From assembly GCF_026616195.1 (NCBI RefSeq), contig NZ_JANHDH010000002.1, positions 682,001 through 746,000 of the forward strand: a stretch of 64,000 nt of DNA, read 5' to 3'. Shown here piece by piece: positions 1 through 7,606 of the stretch (positions are counted from its first letter, which is position 1; every line of letters begins with the position of its first letter). The position numbers and the translations under genes were made by a program. Source of the stretch: Haloarchaeobius amylolyticus. Lineage in GTDB: Archaea; Halobacteriota; Halobacteria; Halobacteriales; Natrialbaceae. The notes under the pieces were generated by a model. It made no database searches and had not been told where the DNA came from. It saw only the letters and a list, made by a program, of their open reading frames with translations.

Positions 1-67
1 AGGGGCGTAGAGTTTAAATGACCTGCTGTTTATTTCAACCGGGAATCCAGAAAACTGCGGCTTCCCG

Positions 68-409
68 TCAGGCGTTCAGCGTTTCGTCGAGTTCGCCCCG
101 TTCGTCCAGTTCGGCGAGCACGTCGCTCCCACCCACGAACTCCCCGTTCACGAAGGTCTGGGGGATCGTCTCCCAGCCGGAGTGTTCGGAGAGCGCGGTC
201 CGGAACTCCTCGAGCGATTCGAGGACGTCCACCGTCTCGTAGTCGTCCCGGTACTGGCGGATGAGCCCGAGCGCGCGGTCGGAGTAGCCACACTGGGGCA
301 TGATCTCCGTGCCCTTCATGAACAGTACGACCTCGTTGTTCTCGATGGTCTCGCGCACCAGCTCGTCGACGTCCTCCTGCGGGAGGCTCTCGTTGGGGTC
401 GAACGTCAT
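68..409 (-). CDS. Monothiol glutaredoxin-like protein (Grx4/CGFS type)
   Basis: A 113-residue glutaredoxin fold protein. The active-site motif is CGYS (Cys40), a variant of the CGFS signature of monothiol glutaredoxins, which handle Fe-S cluster transfer or deglutathionylation. The thioredoxin-fold cis-Pro region 'TIPQTFVNGEFVGG' and its GG-S-D glutathione-binding turn are intact. Haloarchaea generally use gamma-glutamylcysteine rather than glutathione, so the thiol partner is uncertain. It is the last gene of a minus-strand run gdh-gfcR-grx, 57 bp after gfcR, so it may be co-transcribed. The 67 bp beyond its stop to the window edge hold no gene. The family call is firm; the cellular role is inferred. 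Confidence 0.88.
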   Translation of the reverse strand: MTFDPNESLPQEDVDELVRETIENNEVVLFMKGTEIMPQCGYSDRALGLIRQYRDDYETVDVLESLEEFRTALSEHSGWETIPQTFVNGEFVGGSDVLAELDERGELDETLNA

Positions 410-466
410 ACAGCCGGATAAGCAACCACCGCGGAAAGAAGTTGCGTCGGCGGCTTCCAGGCCGAC

Positions 467-1111
467 CTAGTCGTCGCTGCCGACGGTGATGACCTGCAAC
501 AGCGAGTAGACCGGGACGCCCTCGATCTCGTCGAGGCCCTGCTTGTCCACGAGGACGCAGGCGGCGACCGGGTTGCCGCCCTGCTCGCGGATGGCCTCGA
601 TGGTCTCGGTCATCGTCGTCCCGCTGGTGATGGTGTCGTCGACCACGTAGCAGTCGCGGCCGCGGATCTGGGCGAAGTTGCGCGAGAACGACCCACCGAG
701 GTCCTCGAGGTCGCCCTCGTTCCACTGGTGCTTGCGCGGCGCGTAGGACGCGAGGTCGGTGTCGAGGTCGCGCGCGATGTGGGTGGCGATGGGCGCCCCG
801 GCCTTCTCGATGCCGATGGTGAGGTCGACCGCATCGCCCTGCTTGACGAGGAGGTCGGCCATCGCGGAGGTGACGGCTTCGAGCCGGTAGCTGTCGCGGC
901 CGATGGCGGACCAGTCGACGTGGATGTCGTGGGGACCGCCCGTCGGGGCCGGTTCGCTGGTCTCCGACTGGGTCGCGGCACTGCCCGACCGCTCGACCAG
1001 CCAGGAGGCGGTCTCGCGCGAGACGTTCAGTTCGTCCGCGATCTCGCCCTTGGACAGGCCACGGTCTGCGAGCTCGGCGGCACTCTCGATGAGGTCGTCG
1101 ACGTTCTTCAT
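467..1111 (-). CDS. gfcR: Transcriptional regulator GfcR (PRTase-like sugar catabolism regulator)
   Basis: A 214-residue protein with an N-terminal helix-turn-helix (about residues 18-40, 'LSKGEIADELNVSRETASWL') joined to an orotate-phosphoribosyltransferase-like domain with an intact PRPP loop 'VVDDTITSGT' (residues 156-165). This architecture is that of haloarchaeal GfcR, an activator of glucose and fructose breakdown by the semiphosphorylative Entner-Doudoroff route, formerly annotated PyrE2. The ATG overlaps the gdh stop codon by four bases (ATGA), so it is translationally coupled to glucose dehydrogenase, one of the enzymes it is known to control in Haloferax. The frame stays open upstream on this strand, but that part is the antisense shadow of gdh; the start at 1111 follows from the overlap. 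Confidence 0.9.
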   Translation of the reverse strand: MKNVDDLIESAAELADRGLSKGEIADELNVSRETASWLVERSGSAATQSETSEPAPTGGPHDIHVDWSAIGRDSYRLEAVTSAMADLLVKQGDAVDLTIGIEKAGAPIATHIARDLDTDLASYAPRKHQWNEGDLEDLGGSFSRNFAQIRGRDCYVVDDTITSGTTMTETIEAIREQGGNPVAACVLVDKQGLDEIEGVPVYSLLQVITVGSDD

Positions 1112-2175
1112 ATAGCGTCGAATTCGATGGCCGTTTTTATAGTGCTGTCGTCGTCCGCAAAGGCAGCGTCGAGGTCGTCCAGTCCGTACACGCCGGTGAC
1201 GAGTTCGTCGAAGAACCACCCGGGGAGGTCCTGCAGCCGGTCGACGGCGGCCTCGAAGTGGCCGACGTGGGAGTTGACGCTCCCGACCAGCGCCTTGTTG
1301 TGGAGGACGAACTCGCGGTGGAGGCGGCCGCCGTCGACCTCGAACTCCCAGTCGGTCGGGACGCCCAGCAGGGCGCCGACGCCGTTGGGCGCGAGCGACT
1401 CGATGGTCTCGAACGCGTGGGGCGCGTAGCCGGTCGCCTCGTAGACGAAGTCCATGGGCTCGTGGGCGGCCGGGACCTCCGAGACCGGCGTCTCCCGCGA
1501 GTCGACGTAGGTACAGCCGAGTTCCTCGATGATGTCGATGGTGGGGTCGGGGCGGTCGCGTCGACCGAGACAGTAGTTGCGCTCGAAGGTGTCGCTCGTC
1601 TCGAGCATCGCGAGGGTGAGCAGGCCGAGGCTTCCGTTCCCGAGGACCATCGCGGACTCGGGCCGCCAGTCGAACGCGGACCGCGAGGCGAAGGCGTGCT
1701 CGAACGCCTTCTCGGAGATGCTGATGGGTTCGACGAGGAACCCGAGGGGAGCCAGCTCGCGCGGCAGGGAGACGAGGCACTCCGCCGGGCTCGTGAAGTA
1801 CTCGCTCATGAAGCCGTGTGCGCCGACGATGCCGCGCTCGAAGTACTGCCCGTCGGGCGCCATGTCGGGTTCGCCGCGCTCGAAGTACTCGTTCGTCCCG
1901 TTGGGTGCGCGCCGGACCGTCGGCACGACCACGTCCCCCACCGAGAGGTCGGTGCCGTTCGGGTCCTCGACGACGCCGACGGCCTCGTGCCCGATGACGA
2001 GGTGGTCGTCGTCGGCCGGAAAGCCCCCGTGGCCCCCGTTGAGTACCTCGTGGTCGGTCCCGTCGATCCCGACCCGGAGCGTCCGGACGAGGGCCTCCCC
2101 CGGGCCCGGTTCAGGCCGTGGTTTCTCCATCACGACGGGTTCGGTCTCGCCCCGTCGAACTGCGACTGCTTGCAT
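1108..2175 (-). CDS. gdh: Glucose 1-dehydrogenase (zinc-dependent MDR family)
   Basis: A 355-residue medium-chain dehydrogenase that oxidises glucose to gluconolactone with NAD(P)+, the first step of the haloarchaeal Entner-Doudoroff pathway. The catalytic zinc site shows the halophilic pattern: Asp38 (usually Cys in other MDR enzymes), His63-Glu64 in 'IGHEAVG', and Glu149 in 'LVEP'. The nucleotide-binding loop is 'GNGSLG' (179-184). I chose the ATG at 2175 ('MQAVAVRRGE') rather than an in-frame ATG 18 codons upstream: it matches the family N-terminus and lies about 30 bp from a TATA-like box, giving a leaderless message. It forms an operon with gfcR. Confidence 0.93.
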   Translation of the reverse strand: MQAVAVRRGETEPVVMEKPRPEPGPGEALVRTLRVGIDGTDHEVLNGGHGGFPADDDHLVIGHEAVGVVEDPNGTDLSVGDVVVPTVRRAPNGTNEYFERGEPDMAPDGQYFERGIVGAHGFMSEYFTSPAECLVSLPRELAPLGFLVEPISISEKAFEHAFASRSAFDWRPESAMVLGNGSLGLLTLAMLETSDTFERNYCLGRRDRPDPTIDIIEELGCTYVDSRETPVSEVPAAHEPMDFVYEATGYAPHAFETIESLAPNGVGALLGVPTDWEFEVDGGRLHREFVLHNKALVGSVNSHVGHFEAAVDRLQDLPGWFFDELVTGVYGLDDLDAAFADDDSTIKTAIEFDAI

Positions 2176-2198
2176 ACGTACTGGATGAACCCGCACCG

Positions 2199-2212
2199 AC
2201 AAAAGATTTATT
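2199..2212 (-). promoter_or_regulatory. TATA-box promoter of gdh-gfcR operon
   Basis: Read on the minus strand the sequence is 'AATAAATCTTTTGT', an A/T island in GC-rich DNA centred about 30 bp before the gdh ATG at 2175. This is the spacing expected of a leaderless haloarchaeal promoter. The upstream gene (start 2375) runs the other way, so the 199-bp gap is a divergent promoter region; its own TATA 'GTTTTATCCG' lies at 2341-2350. Confidence 0.6.
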
Positions 2213-2374
2213 CTCTCCCGAGTAAACATCTGAAGTGACGGTGGATGCCACCTGACTCGCCACTCGGCAGGTACCCCCCCAGCATCCCCTCGGCCCCTGC
2301 ACAGCAGGTGACTGCAGCCACATCCGTGCCAGCATCCACCGTTTTATCCGTGCCCTTCGAACGCTTCTGATACC

Positions 2375-3619
2375 ATGGAACGATACGACCTGCTCTACCA
2401 GCTGTACGACGACTTCGACACCGCGACCCTGCGTGACTACCAGGAGTTCGTCGACGTGTTCCCACCGGTGGATTCGCGCGTCGCGCTCTCGCACTGGCAG
2501 GACGCGAGCGACGAACTCGCCGACCGCAAGTCCGAGATCCGCGAGGCGTTCGCGGCGGGCGAGACCTTCGCCGAGGTCGCCGCGCACGCGACCCGCGACC
2601 AGGCGTTCACCGCGCTCGACCTCTACTCGAAGTACGAGCGCGCCGTGAACGTCCTCGTGCTCGACGTGGACGAGACGCTGCGCTCGGCCGGGAACACCGA
2701 CAACGAGATCCCCCGGGAGACGCTGCACCTGCTGACCGAGTTCCACGAGGACGGCGTCCCCATCGTCATCTGCACGGGCCAGACCCTGGAGAACGTCAAG
2801 GGATTCATGATCCAGGGCCTCGGGAGCGAGGTCGTCCACTCCGGCGACCTCAGCATCGTCTACGAGGCGGGTAACGGCGTGTTCACGCCGGGGCACGGCG
2901 CGGACACGAAGCAACTCCTGTACGAGGACCTCGACGACTCGGTCCGGAACGTGTTCGACGACGTGCGCGCCCGCGTGCTCACGGACGCCCCCGAGAGCAT
3001 CCGCCACGGCTGTCACCTGCAGGGGAACGAGTTCAACGTCACGCTCAAGCCGAACTTCGAGACCGGGAGCAAGCGCGCCCGCGAGATCATCGACGAGGCG
3101 CTGGTCTACCAGCTCGACCTCGTCGGCGAGGCCGTCGCCCGCGCGACCGACACCGACCCCGAGGCGGCCGCCGACTGGTCGCGCCGGTACTACGCCGAGT
3201 CCGACCCGGAGATCCGCGGCGTGCTCGAACGCGAGGGCGGCTTCCCCGACGTGGACCTCGACGCGATGCCCGAGGCGGTCGAGGACACCTTCGAGCGCAT
3301 CGACGTGGCCTACTACGAGGCCGACGCCGCCGAGGTCACCAGCCTCGAGCTCGACAAGGTCGCCGGCGTCGAGGCCGCCCTCGACGTGCTCGGCGTCGAG
3401 GACCCCTTCGCGCTCGTGATGGGCGACTCGAAGTCCGACCTGCGGGTGATGCGCTGGGCCGCCGAGACCGACTCCGGCATCGGCGCGGCGCCGGAACACG
3501 CCTCGAGCGACGTGCTCGACTTCGTGCTCTCGACCGACGAACTCGTCTTCGACCGCGGCAAGAGCGCCGAGATGCTGCGGACGGTGTACGCGCTGAACCG
3601 GCTGGCCGGGCTGTCGTAA
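2375..3619 (+). CDS. HAD superfamily hydrolase
   Basis: A 414-residue protein. About 90 N-terminal helical residues of unknown role precede a HAD phosphatase core: motif I 'VLDVDETL' (Asp97 and Asp99), motif II 'VICTGQT' (around 131-137), and motif IV 'MGDSKSDLRVM' near residue 350. The large insertion between motifs II and IV would be a cap domain that sets substrate choice. The substrate is not identifiable. Its neighbours are sugar-catabolic genes (gdh, kdgA), so a sugar phosphate is a reasonable guess only. A TATA-like box 29 bp before the ATG implies a leaderless message. Confidence 0.8.
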   Translation: MERYDLLYQLYDDFDTATLRDYQEFVDVFPPVDSRVALSHWQDASDELADRKSEIREAFAAGETFAEVAAHATRDQAFTALDLYSKYERAVNVLVLDVDETLRSAGNTDNEIPRETLHLLTEFHEDGVPIVICTGQTLENVKGFMIQGLGSEVVHSGDLSIVYEAGNGVFTPGHGADTKQLLYEDLDDSVRNVFDDVRARVLTDAPESIRHGCHLQGNEFNVTLKPNFETGSKRAREIIDEALVYQLDLVGEAVARATDTDPEAAADWSRRYYAESDPEIRGVLEREGGFPDVDLDAMPEAVEDTFERIDVAYYEADAAEVTSLELDKVAGVEAALDVLGVEDPFALVMGDSKSDLRVMRWAAETDSGIGAAPEHASSDVLDFVLSTDELVFDRGKSAEMLRTVYALNRLAGLS

Positions 3620-3690
3620 CTCCCCCGGGCGATTCGCTCTCCTCGCCGTCTCGCAACCGTCAAGTGCGTCCTGCCCTTCGATTCGGGGAG

Positions 3691-4347
3691 ATGCAGGCGT
3701 CTCGCAAGACGGCCCTCGTCCTCCTCGCGCTGGTGAGCGCCGCGCTCGTCGGCCGTCTGGTCCTGACCGGGGACGTCTCCGGGCTGGTCGCGGCCGTCGA
3801 GAACGACTACGTCTTCCTCCTCGCGCTGGTCGTCGCCTACGTCATCAGGCCCTTCCTCGCCCTGCCAGTGAGCCTGTTCTCGCTGATAATCATCTTCCGG
3901 TTCGGCTGGCTCGGCTTCCCCATCGCCATCGTCGGGACCGTCTTCACGTCCCTGCCGCCGTACCTGCTCGCGCGGCGGTACGAGGGCGACTCGGCCATCC
4001 TCGGCCGGTTCCGCGACTTCGGGAGCGACGCCTTCGCGGCGACGGGCGACCTCCGCGGCATCATCGCCATCCGGCTCACCCCCACGCCCGCGGACGTGGT
4101 CTCCTACGGGGCGGGCCTCTCGAAGGTCCCGGTGGGCGCGTTCGCGCTCGGGACGGCCATCGGCATCACCCCGTGGGTGCTCATGTACATGGTCATCGCG
4201 CAGTCCGCGCGCGCCGCCACCGGGGTCGCGAACATCGACCTGCGGCTGCTGGCCGCCTTCGCGGTCCTCGGCGTCCTGCTCGTGGCGCGACCGCTCGCGA
4301 AGGCCGTCCGTCGGTGGCAGCGCCGTCGCGAGCACAGCAACAATTAA
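3691..4347 (+). CDS. TVP38/TMEM64 family membrane protein
   Basis: A 218-residue integral membrane protein of the VTT/DedA-like superfamily. It has several hydrophobic segments and the typical conserved core: 'RPFLALPVSLFSL' followed by the re-entrant region, and later 'IIAIRLTPTPADVVSYGAGLS', equivalent to the family's R-x-x-P-x-P-x-x-x-x-x-Y-x-x-G motif. Relatives are implicated in lipid scrambling or proton-coupled transport, but no substrate can be assigned. The start at 3691 is preferred over an in-frame codon nine codons upstream because homologues begin at a short basic N-terminus. It ends 27 bp before kdgA. Confidence 0.78.
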   Translation: MQASRKTALVLLALVSAALVGRLVLTGDVSGLVAAVENDYVFLLALVVAYVIRPFLALPVSLFSLIIIFRFGWLGFPIAIVGTVFTSLPPYLLARRYEGDSAILGRFRDFGSDAFAATGDLRGIIAIRLTPTPADVVSYGAGLSKVPVGAFALGTAIGITPWVLMYMVIAQSARAATGVANIDLRLLAAFAVLGVLLVARPLAKAVRRWQRRREHSNN

Positions 4348-4374
4348 CTCGGTTCCGTGTAATTTGTTCACCAC

Positions 4375-5289
4375 ATGGTCAGCCACGCACCCACACCCGG
4401 CAGCGACGACCCCCTCGACATCCACGGCGTCGTCCCGCCGACAATCACGGTCTTCGACGAGGACGAATCGGTCGACTACGAGCAGACCGCGGCCCACGCC
4501 GAGTACGTCGTCGACCGCGGCGCCCACGGCGTCTTCCCGCTCGGGACCAACGGCGAGTTCCCGATGCTCGACGGCCGAGAGCGCGACGAGGTCGTCGCCG
4601 CGGTCGTCGAGGCGGTCGGCGACGAGGTCCCCGTCATCGCCGGCGTCGGCGCTCCGAGCACCCACAAGACGGTCGAGCGCGCCGAGGCCGCCGAGGCCGC
4701 CGGCGCCGACGGCCTCGTCGTCGTCACGCCGTACTACTTCCCCCTCGACCACGACGCTGCGCTCCGGCACTACCGCCGCGTCTGCGAGGCGACCGACCTC
4801 CCGGTGTACGTCTACCACATCCCCTCGAAGACCGGGAACAGCCTCTCGCTCGACACCCTCGACGAGCTCGCCCGGATCGACAACCTCGCCGGCCTCAAGG
4901 ACTCCAGCAAGGACGTCCCGTGGCTCGGCCAGGCCATCGACGCCCACCCCGACCTCACCTTCCTCGCCGGCTCGGACTCCCTGCTGTTCCCCGGCCTCGA
5001 GGTCGGCTGTACCGGCATGGTCTCCGCGGTCGCGAACGTCTTCCCGGAGGTCGTCGTCGACCTCTACGAGGCCTACGACGAGGGCGACGAAGAGCGCGCC
5101 CGCGAACTCCAGAGCCAGGTGTACGACATCCGCTCCGCCCTCAAGCGCGGCCCGTACATGGCCGGCGTGAAGACCGCGCTCTCCCTGCGCGGCTTCGACG
5201 CGGGCGACCTGCGCGACCCCCTCACCACGATGGACGAGGAAGACACCGCCGCGCTCGAAGCGGACCTCGAGGACCTCGGCCTGCTGTAG
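4375..5289 (+). CDS. kdgA: 2-keto-3-deoxy-(phospho)gluconate aldolase (DHDPS/NAL family)
   Basis: A 304-residue class I aldolase of the dihydrodipicolinate synthase family. It has the Schiff-base lysine Lys175 in 'GLKDSS' and the catalytic tyrosine Tyr147 in 'VYVYHIPS'. The loop 'PLGTNGEFPML' carries TNGE where true DapA enzymes have G-S/T-T-G-E, and the window holds a separate canonical dapA at 26674. Its position near gdh and gfcR supports a K(D)PG aldolase role, cleaving KDPG to pyruvate and glyceraldehyde 3-phosphate. A possible TATA 'CAATTAAC' lies about 30 bp upstream, over the preceding gene's stop codon. KDG kinase and gluconate dehydratase are not in this window. Confidence 0.85.
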   Translation: MVSHAPTPGSDDPLDIHGVVPPTITVFDEDESVDYEQTAAHAEYVVDRGAHGVFPLGTNGEFPMLDGRERDEVVAAVVEAVGDEVPVIAGVGAPSTHKTVERAEAAEAAGADGLVVVTPYYFPLDHDAALRHYRRVCEATDLPVYVYHIPSKTGNSLSLDTLDELARIDNLAGLKDSSKDVPWLGQAIDAHPDLTFLAGSDSLLFPGLEVGCTGMVSAVANVFPEVVVDLYEAYDEGDEERARELQSQVYDIRSALKRGPYMAGVKTALSLRGFDAGDLRDPLTTMDEEDTAALEADLEDLGLL

Positions 5290-5320
5290 TCGCGGACGGT
5301 CGTCCCTCGCCCTGGTTCCC

Positions 5321-5328
5321 GTTTTTCC
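5321..5328 (+). terminator. Possible T-tract terminator after kdgA
   Basis: The sequence 'GTTTTTCC', 32 bp after the kdgA stop, is the only T-run at the end of this transcription unit. Archaeal RNA polymerase can stop at such short T-tracts, but no stem-loop precedes it and it was not tested. Confidence 0.3.
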
Positions 5329-5330
5329 CT

Positions 5331-5580
5331 CTGGCGCGCGCCGACGAGCGTGCTGAGCACGAGGCGACTTGGTCGCCTCGCAATGCGAAGCCGCGAGTCG
5401 GTGCTGCGCGAGGGATGCGGAGCGCAATAGAGCGGAACGCAGTGAAGCGGAATGAGCACCGCAATCGGCTGGGGAGGGTGTGGTGCGGAGCGGTGCGGAG
5501 CGGTGCGGTGCGGTGCGGGTTTTCACCGCCATCGGCGCGAGTTCGATGCTCGTCGTCACCAGCAACCGGCTCGGGAAGCA
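5331..5580 (+). repeat. Dispersed intergenic element, copy 1
   Basis: This occupies most of the 395-bp gene-free gap between kdgA and the next membrane protein. It shares with 39898-40160 a 15-bp block 'CTGGCGCGCGCCGAC' (5331-5345), 'GCGCGAGGGATG' (5406-5417), 'GAACGCAGTGA' (5435-5445), a perfect 26-bp block (5463-5488) and 'CGTCGTCACCA' (5551-5561). Between the last two it has a GGTGC/GGAGC-rich stretch of short direct repeats (5481-5519). It has no plausible codon structure. Both copies lie in the same orientation downstream of a plus-strand enzyme gene and upstream of a plus-strand membrane protein gene. I see no terminal inverted repeat or target duplication, so mobility is not shown. Confidence 0.7.
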
Positions 5581-5684
5581 CCGACACGATGCCCGGGACC
5601 GCCTGAACCCAGACCAGTCAGTTCACGGATCAGAATTGCGCGAGGCCGAAAGCGTAAACAGCGGCCGCACGCACCTCACACGCA

Positions 5685-6407
5685 ATGGCAGGTGTCGTCG
5701 CCGGGCTCAGAGTCGACCTGAAGCGCCTCCACGAGACGTGGATGGAGATCGTCTTCCCGCGCCAGCGGAACGCGGACCGGTCGGTGCTCGGCAAGTGGAA
5801 ACCACAGACGGCCAGTGGCAAGGCCGCGTACCGGTTCTGGGGCGCTATCGGCGCGCTCATCGTCGCGCTGCTGTACCCCTTCGCGCTGGCCGGGACCATC
5901 GTCCGCTGGGCCGCGTACAACTTCGACGACCTCGGGGAGTACCTCGGCGTCCTCGGGACGGTCCTCATCGTCGCGGTGCTCTGGGGTGCGCTCTCGGCGC
6001 TCGCCCGGTTCCAGTTCTCGTTCGCGGGCTTCCTCGCGGTGGTCGTCGCGGCCGCCGTGGCGACCATCGCGGCCGGACTCGCGGTCGCCACGTCGCGGGT
6101 CGGCGGGCGGCTCACCTCGATACTGGTGGCCTACCCGCTGGGGATGACCGCGGTGTTCCTCCCGCCGGTCGTCGCGGCGTTCTACTCGCCCGCGCTGGGG
6201 CAGGTCGTCTTCACCGAGAGCGAGTCCATCGCCATCTGGTTCCTCGACAACGTGCTCGCGGTCGGTGACATCAACGAGTACCTCCGGACCCAGTACGACC
6301 TCACGGGCATCGCGTACGTCCTGATGTGGCTGGGCGTGGCGGTCCCGCTGGGGTGGATACTCGGCGTGCTGGTGTCGCTGGCGGAGTTGGCGCGGCCGAC
6401 CGAGTGA
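5685..6407 (+). CDS. Hypothetical integral membrane protein
   Basis: A 240-residue protein I do not recognise. A basic N-terminal segment with 'FPRQRNADRSVLG' is followed by about five hydrophobic segments (roughly residues 54-78, 88-110, 114-138, 143-168 and 208-234). A polar loop before the last helix contains 'SIAIWFLDNVLAVGDINEYL'. There are no catalytic motifs. Codon use is normal for the genome and the frame is intact. It follows the intergenic repeat element, and the next gene begins 66 bp after its stop. Probably a haloarchaea-specific membrane protein. Confidence 0.75.
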   Translation: MAGVVAGLRVDLKRLHETWMEIVFPRQRNADRSVLGKWKPQTASGKAAYRFWGAIGALIVALLYPFALAGTIVRWAAYNFDDLGEYLGVLGTVLIVAVLWGALSALARFQFSFAGFLAVVVAAAVATIAAGLAVATSRVGGRLTSILVAYPLGMTAVFLPPVVAAFYSPALGQVVFTESESIAIWFLDNVLAVGDINEYLRTQYDLTGIAYVLMWLGVAVPLGWILGVLVSLAELARPTE

Positions 6408-6473
6408 CCGACCTTCCGGCGAGCCGAGAGGCCCTCCGCTGCGATTATCTTCTTCCAGTTCCCACGTACCCGC

Positions 6474-6665
6474 ATGGAATTCGACCTGCAGAAGACCGCG
6501 GTGGTGTTCCTCGCGCTCATCGCGCTGGGGACCCTCGCGCTCGTCGCCGCACCGATGATGACCACGCAGACCGTCCTGATGATGGTCACGCCGTCGATGC
6601 TCGTCTTCGGGCTCGTCTGTCTCCTCATCGGCGTGAAGCACGGCGAGTGGCGCGCGACGCACTGA
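6474..6665 (+). CDS. Small two-helix membrane protein
   Basis: A 63-residue protein with two hydrophobic helices (about residues 8-27 and 33-54) separated by 'MMTTQTVLMM', ending in a short basic tail 'GVKHGEWRATH'. A TATA-like 'GATTATCT' centred 27 bp upstream supports this start as a leaderless message. Similar short proteins recur in haloarchaea; the function is unknown. Confidence 0.72.
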   Translation: MEFDLQKTAVVFLALIALGTLALVAAPMMTTQTVLMMVTPSMLVFGLVCLLIGVKHGEWRATH

Positions 6666-6690
6666 GGCCGCGCCAGAAGCGCGACGACGA

Positions 6691-6745
6691 GAACCGTCGC
6701 CCGTGGCGCGACGCGAGTTGAATCGTCGCCCGTGGCGCGACGCGA
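6691..6745. repeat. Tandem pair of hairpin-forming 29-bp units
   Basis: Two copies (6691-6716 and 6720-6745) are identical apart from one base over 26 bp, with a 29-bp period. Each contains the inverted repeat CGTCGC-N7-GCGACG, able to form a stem of six base pairs. They lie in the 119-bp gap between two plus-strand small membrane protein genes. A related GTGGCGCG string also occurs at the 3' end of the preceding gene, hinting at local duplication. This could be a terminator-like or RNA-processing element; no function is shown. Confidence 0.6.
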
Positions 6746-6784
6746 CACGAAAACTCCTTTCCGCCGACACGACGACCCACACCC

Positions 6785-7192
6785 ATGAGCAACTCCGCCG
6801 GTTCACCCCTCGCCGACCTCGACCCCGTACTCCTCGGCCGCGGCGCGGCCGCCCTCGCGGGCGTTCTCGGCCTCGTCTTCCTCGCGAGCCCACTGTTCCT
6901 GTTGACCACGGCCGCGGCCGACCCGGAGGTGGCCGAGGTCGCACTCATCATCCAGTCGACCGCGGTCGCGTTCGGACTGACGCTCGTGGCCGTCGCGTGG
7001 GTCGACCGGCACGGCCAGAGCATCCTCGCCGCGGCGGGTCCGGCCGGCCTCGCGGTCGTGTTGCTGGTGACGGGGCCGGTGCTGGGCTACGCCTTCGGCG
7101 TGTTCAGCTGGGCGGGGCTGTTGCTGGCGTCGGTGTTCGTCGCCGGGATTCCCGGCATCTGGAAGGCGTATCAGGCGCAGCGAACCGCCTGA
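6785..7192 (+). CDS. Hypothetical four-helix membrane protein
   Basis: A 135-residue protein with a hydrophilic N-terminus of about 15 residues and four hydrophobic segments (roughly 20-42, 50-68, 76-97 and 102-120), ending in 'IWKAYQAQRTA'. No family was recognised and there are no charged catalytic motifs. It sits convergently against the TFS gene, with only 10 bp between the two stops. The reading frame is intact and codon use matches its neighbours. Confidence 0.7.
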   Translation: MSNSAGSPLADLDPVLLGRGAAALAGVLGLVFLASPLFLLTTAAADPEVAEVALIIQSTAVAFGLTLVAVAWVDRHGQSILAAAGPAGLAVVLLVTGPVLGYAFGVFSWAGLLLASVFVAGIPGIWKAYQAQRTA

Positions 7193-7202
7193 GTCGAGAG
7201 AG

Positions 7203-7523
7203 TCAGTGGTCGTCTTCGCGCCACTTGTGCTCGCACTCGGTGCAGATGAAGAAGCGCGTCTCGGACTCGTCCGCGGAGCGGATCTGTTGCATGTACCAGT
7301 ACGCCTGGTCGTTGTCACACTTCGGGCAGTGGGCCTGGGTCTTCGCGAGTCCCTTGTCCTCGGCGTCGCTCACGTCGACGATCTCGGACTCCTCCTGGGA
7401 CTCGGTGGTGACCATCGCCGCCTCGGCGACGGCGTCACGGGCCTTCTCGTAGCCACAGCTCCCGCAGACCCAGTGGTCGTCCTGGGTCTTCATCATGGAA
7501 CCGCATTCGTCACAGAACTCCAT
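7203..7523 (-). CDS. tfs: Transcription elongation factor TFS
   Basis: A 106-residue archaeal TFIIS/RPB9-like factor that stimulates RNA cleavage by stalled RNA polymerase. The N-terminal zinc ribbon uses Cys4, Cys7, Cys20 and Cys23 and the C-terminal ribbon Cys66, Cys69, Cys94 and Cys97. The catalytic acidic pair Asp85-Glu86 in 'RSADESET' is present, so this is an active cleavage factor rather than an inhibitory paralogue. An A/T-rich box about 30 bp upstream ('CCCTTAAGTT' on the minus strand) fits a leaderless transcript. Confidence 0.95.
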   Translation of the reverse strand: MEFCDECGSMMKTQDDHWVCGSCGYEKARDAVAEAAMVTTESQEESEIVDVSDAEDKGLAKTQAHCPKCDNDQAYWYMQQIRSADESETRFFICTECEHKWREDDH

Positions 7524-7606
7524 TGATACCCAGTCCTACGCCCGGCAGGAAACTTAAGGGACCCGCTTCAGCAGTCGACTCGCGCCACCCGCGCCACGCC
7601 TGTCTC

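Noticed and set aside
4375-5289. kdgA as a second dapA
   Set aside because: The loop reads TNGE instead of G-S-T-G-E, it lies with gdh and gfcR, and a canonical dapA heads the lysine operon at 26674.
3313-5565. A 750-codon open frame on the minus strand
   Set aside because: It is the antisense of the HAD, TVP38 and kdgA genes, which all have clear motifs. In GC-rich DNA, codon bias leaves long open frames opposite real genes; its translation shows no domain.
5290-5680. Possible small protein genes inside the intergenic element
   Set aside because: Open frames here are Arg/Gly/Cys-rich (for example with 'CGAERCGAVRCGA') and lack conserved structure or a start signal. The repeat explains the sequence better.
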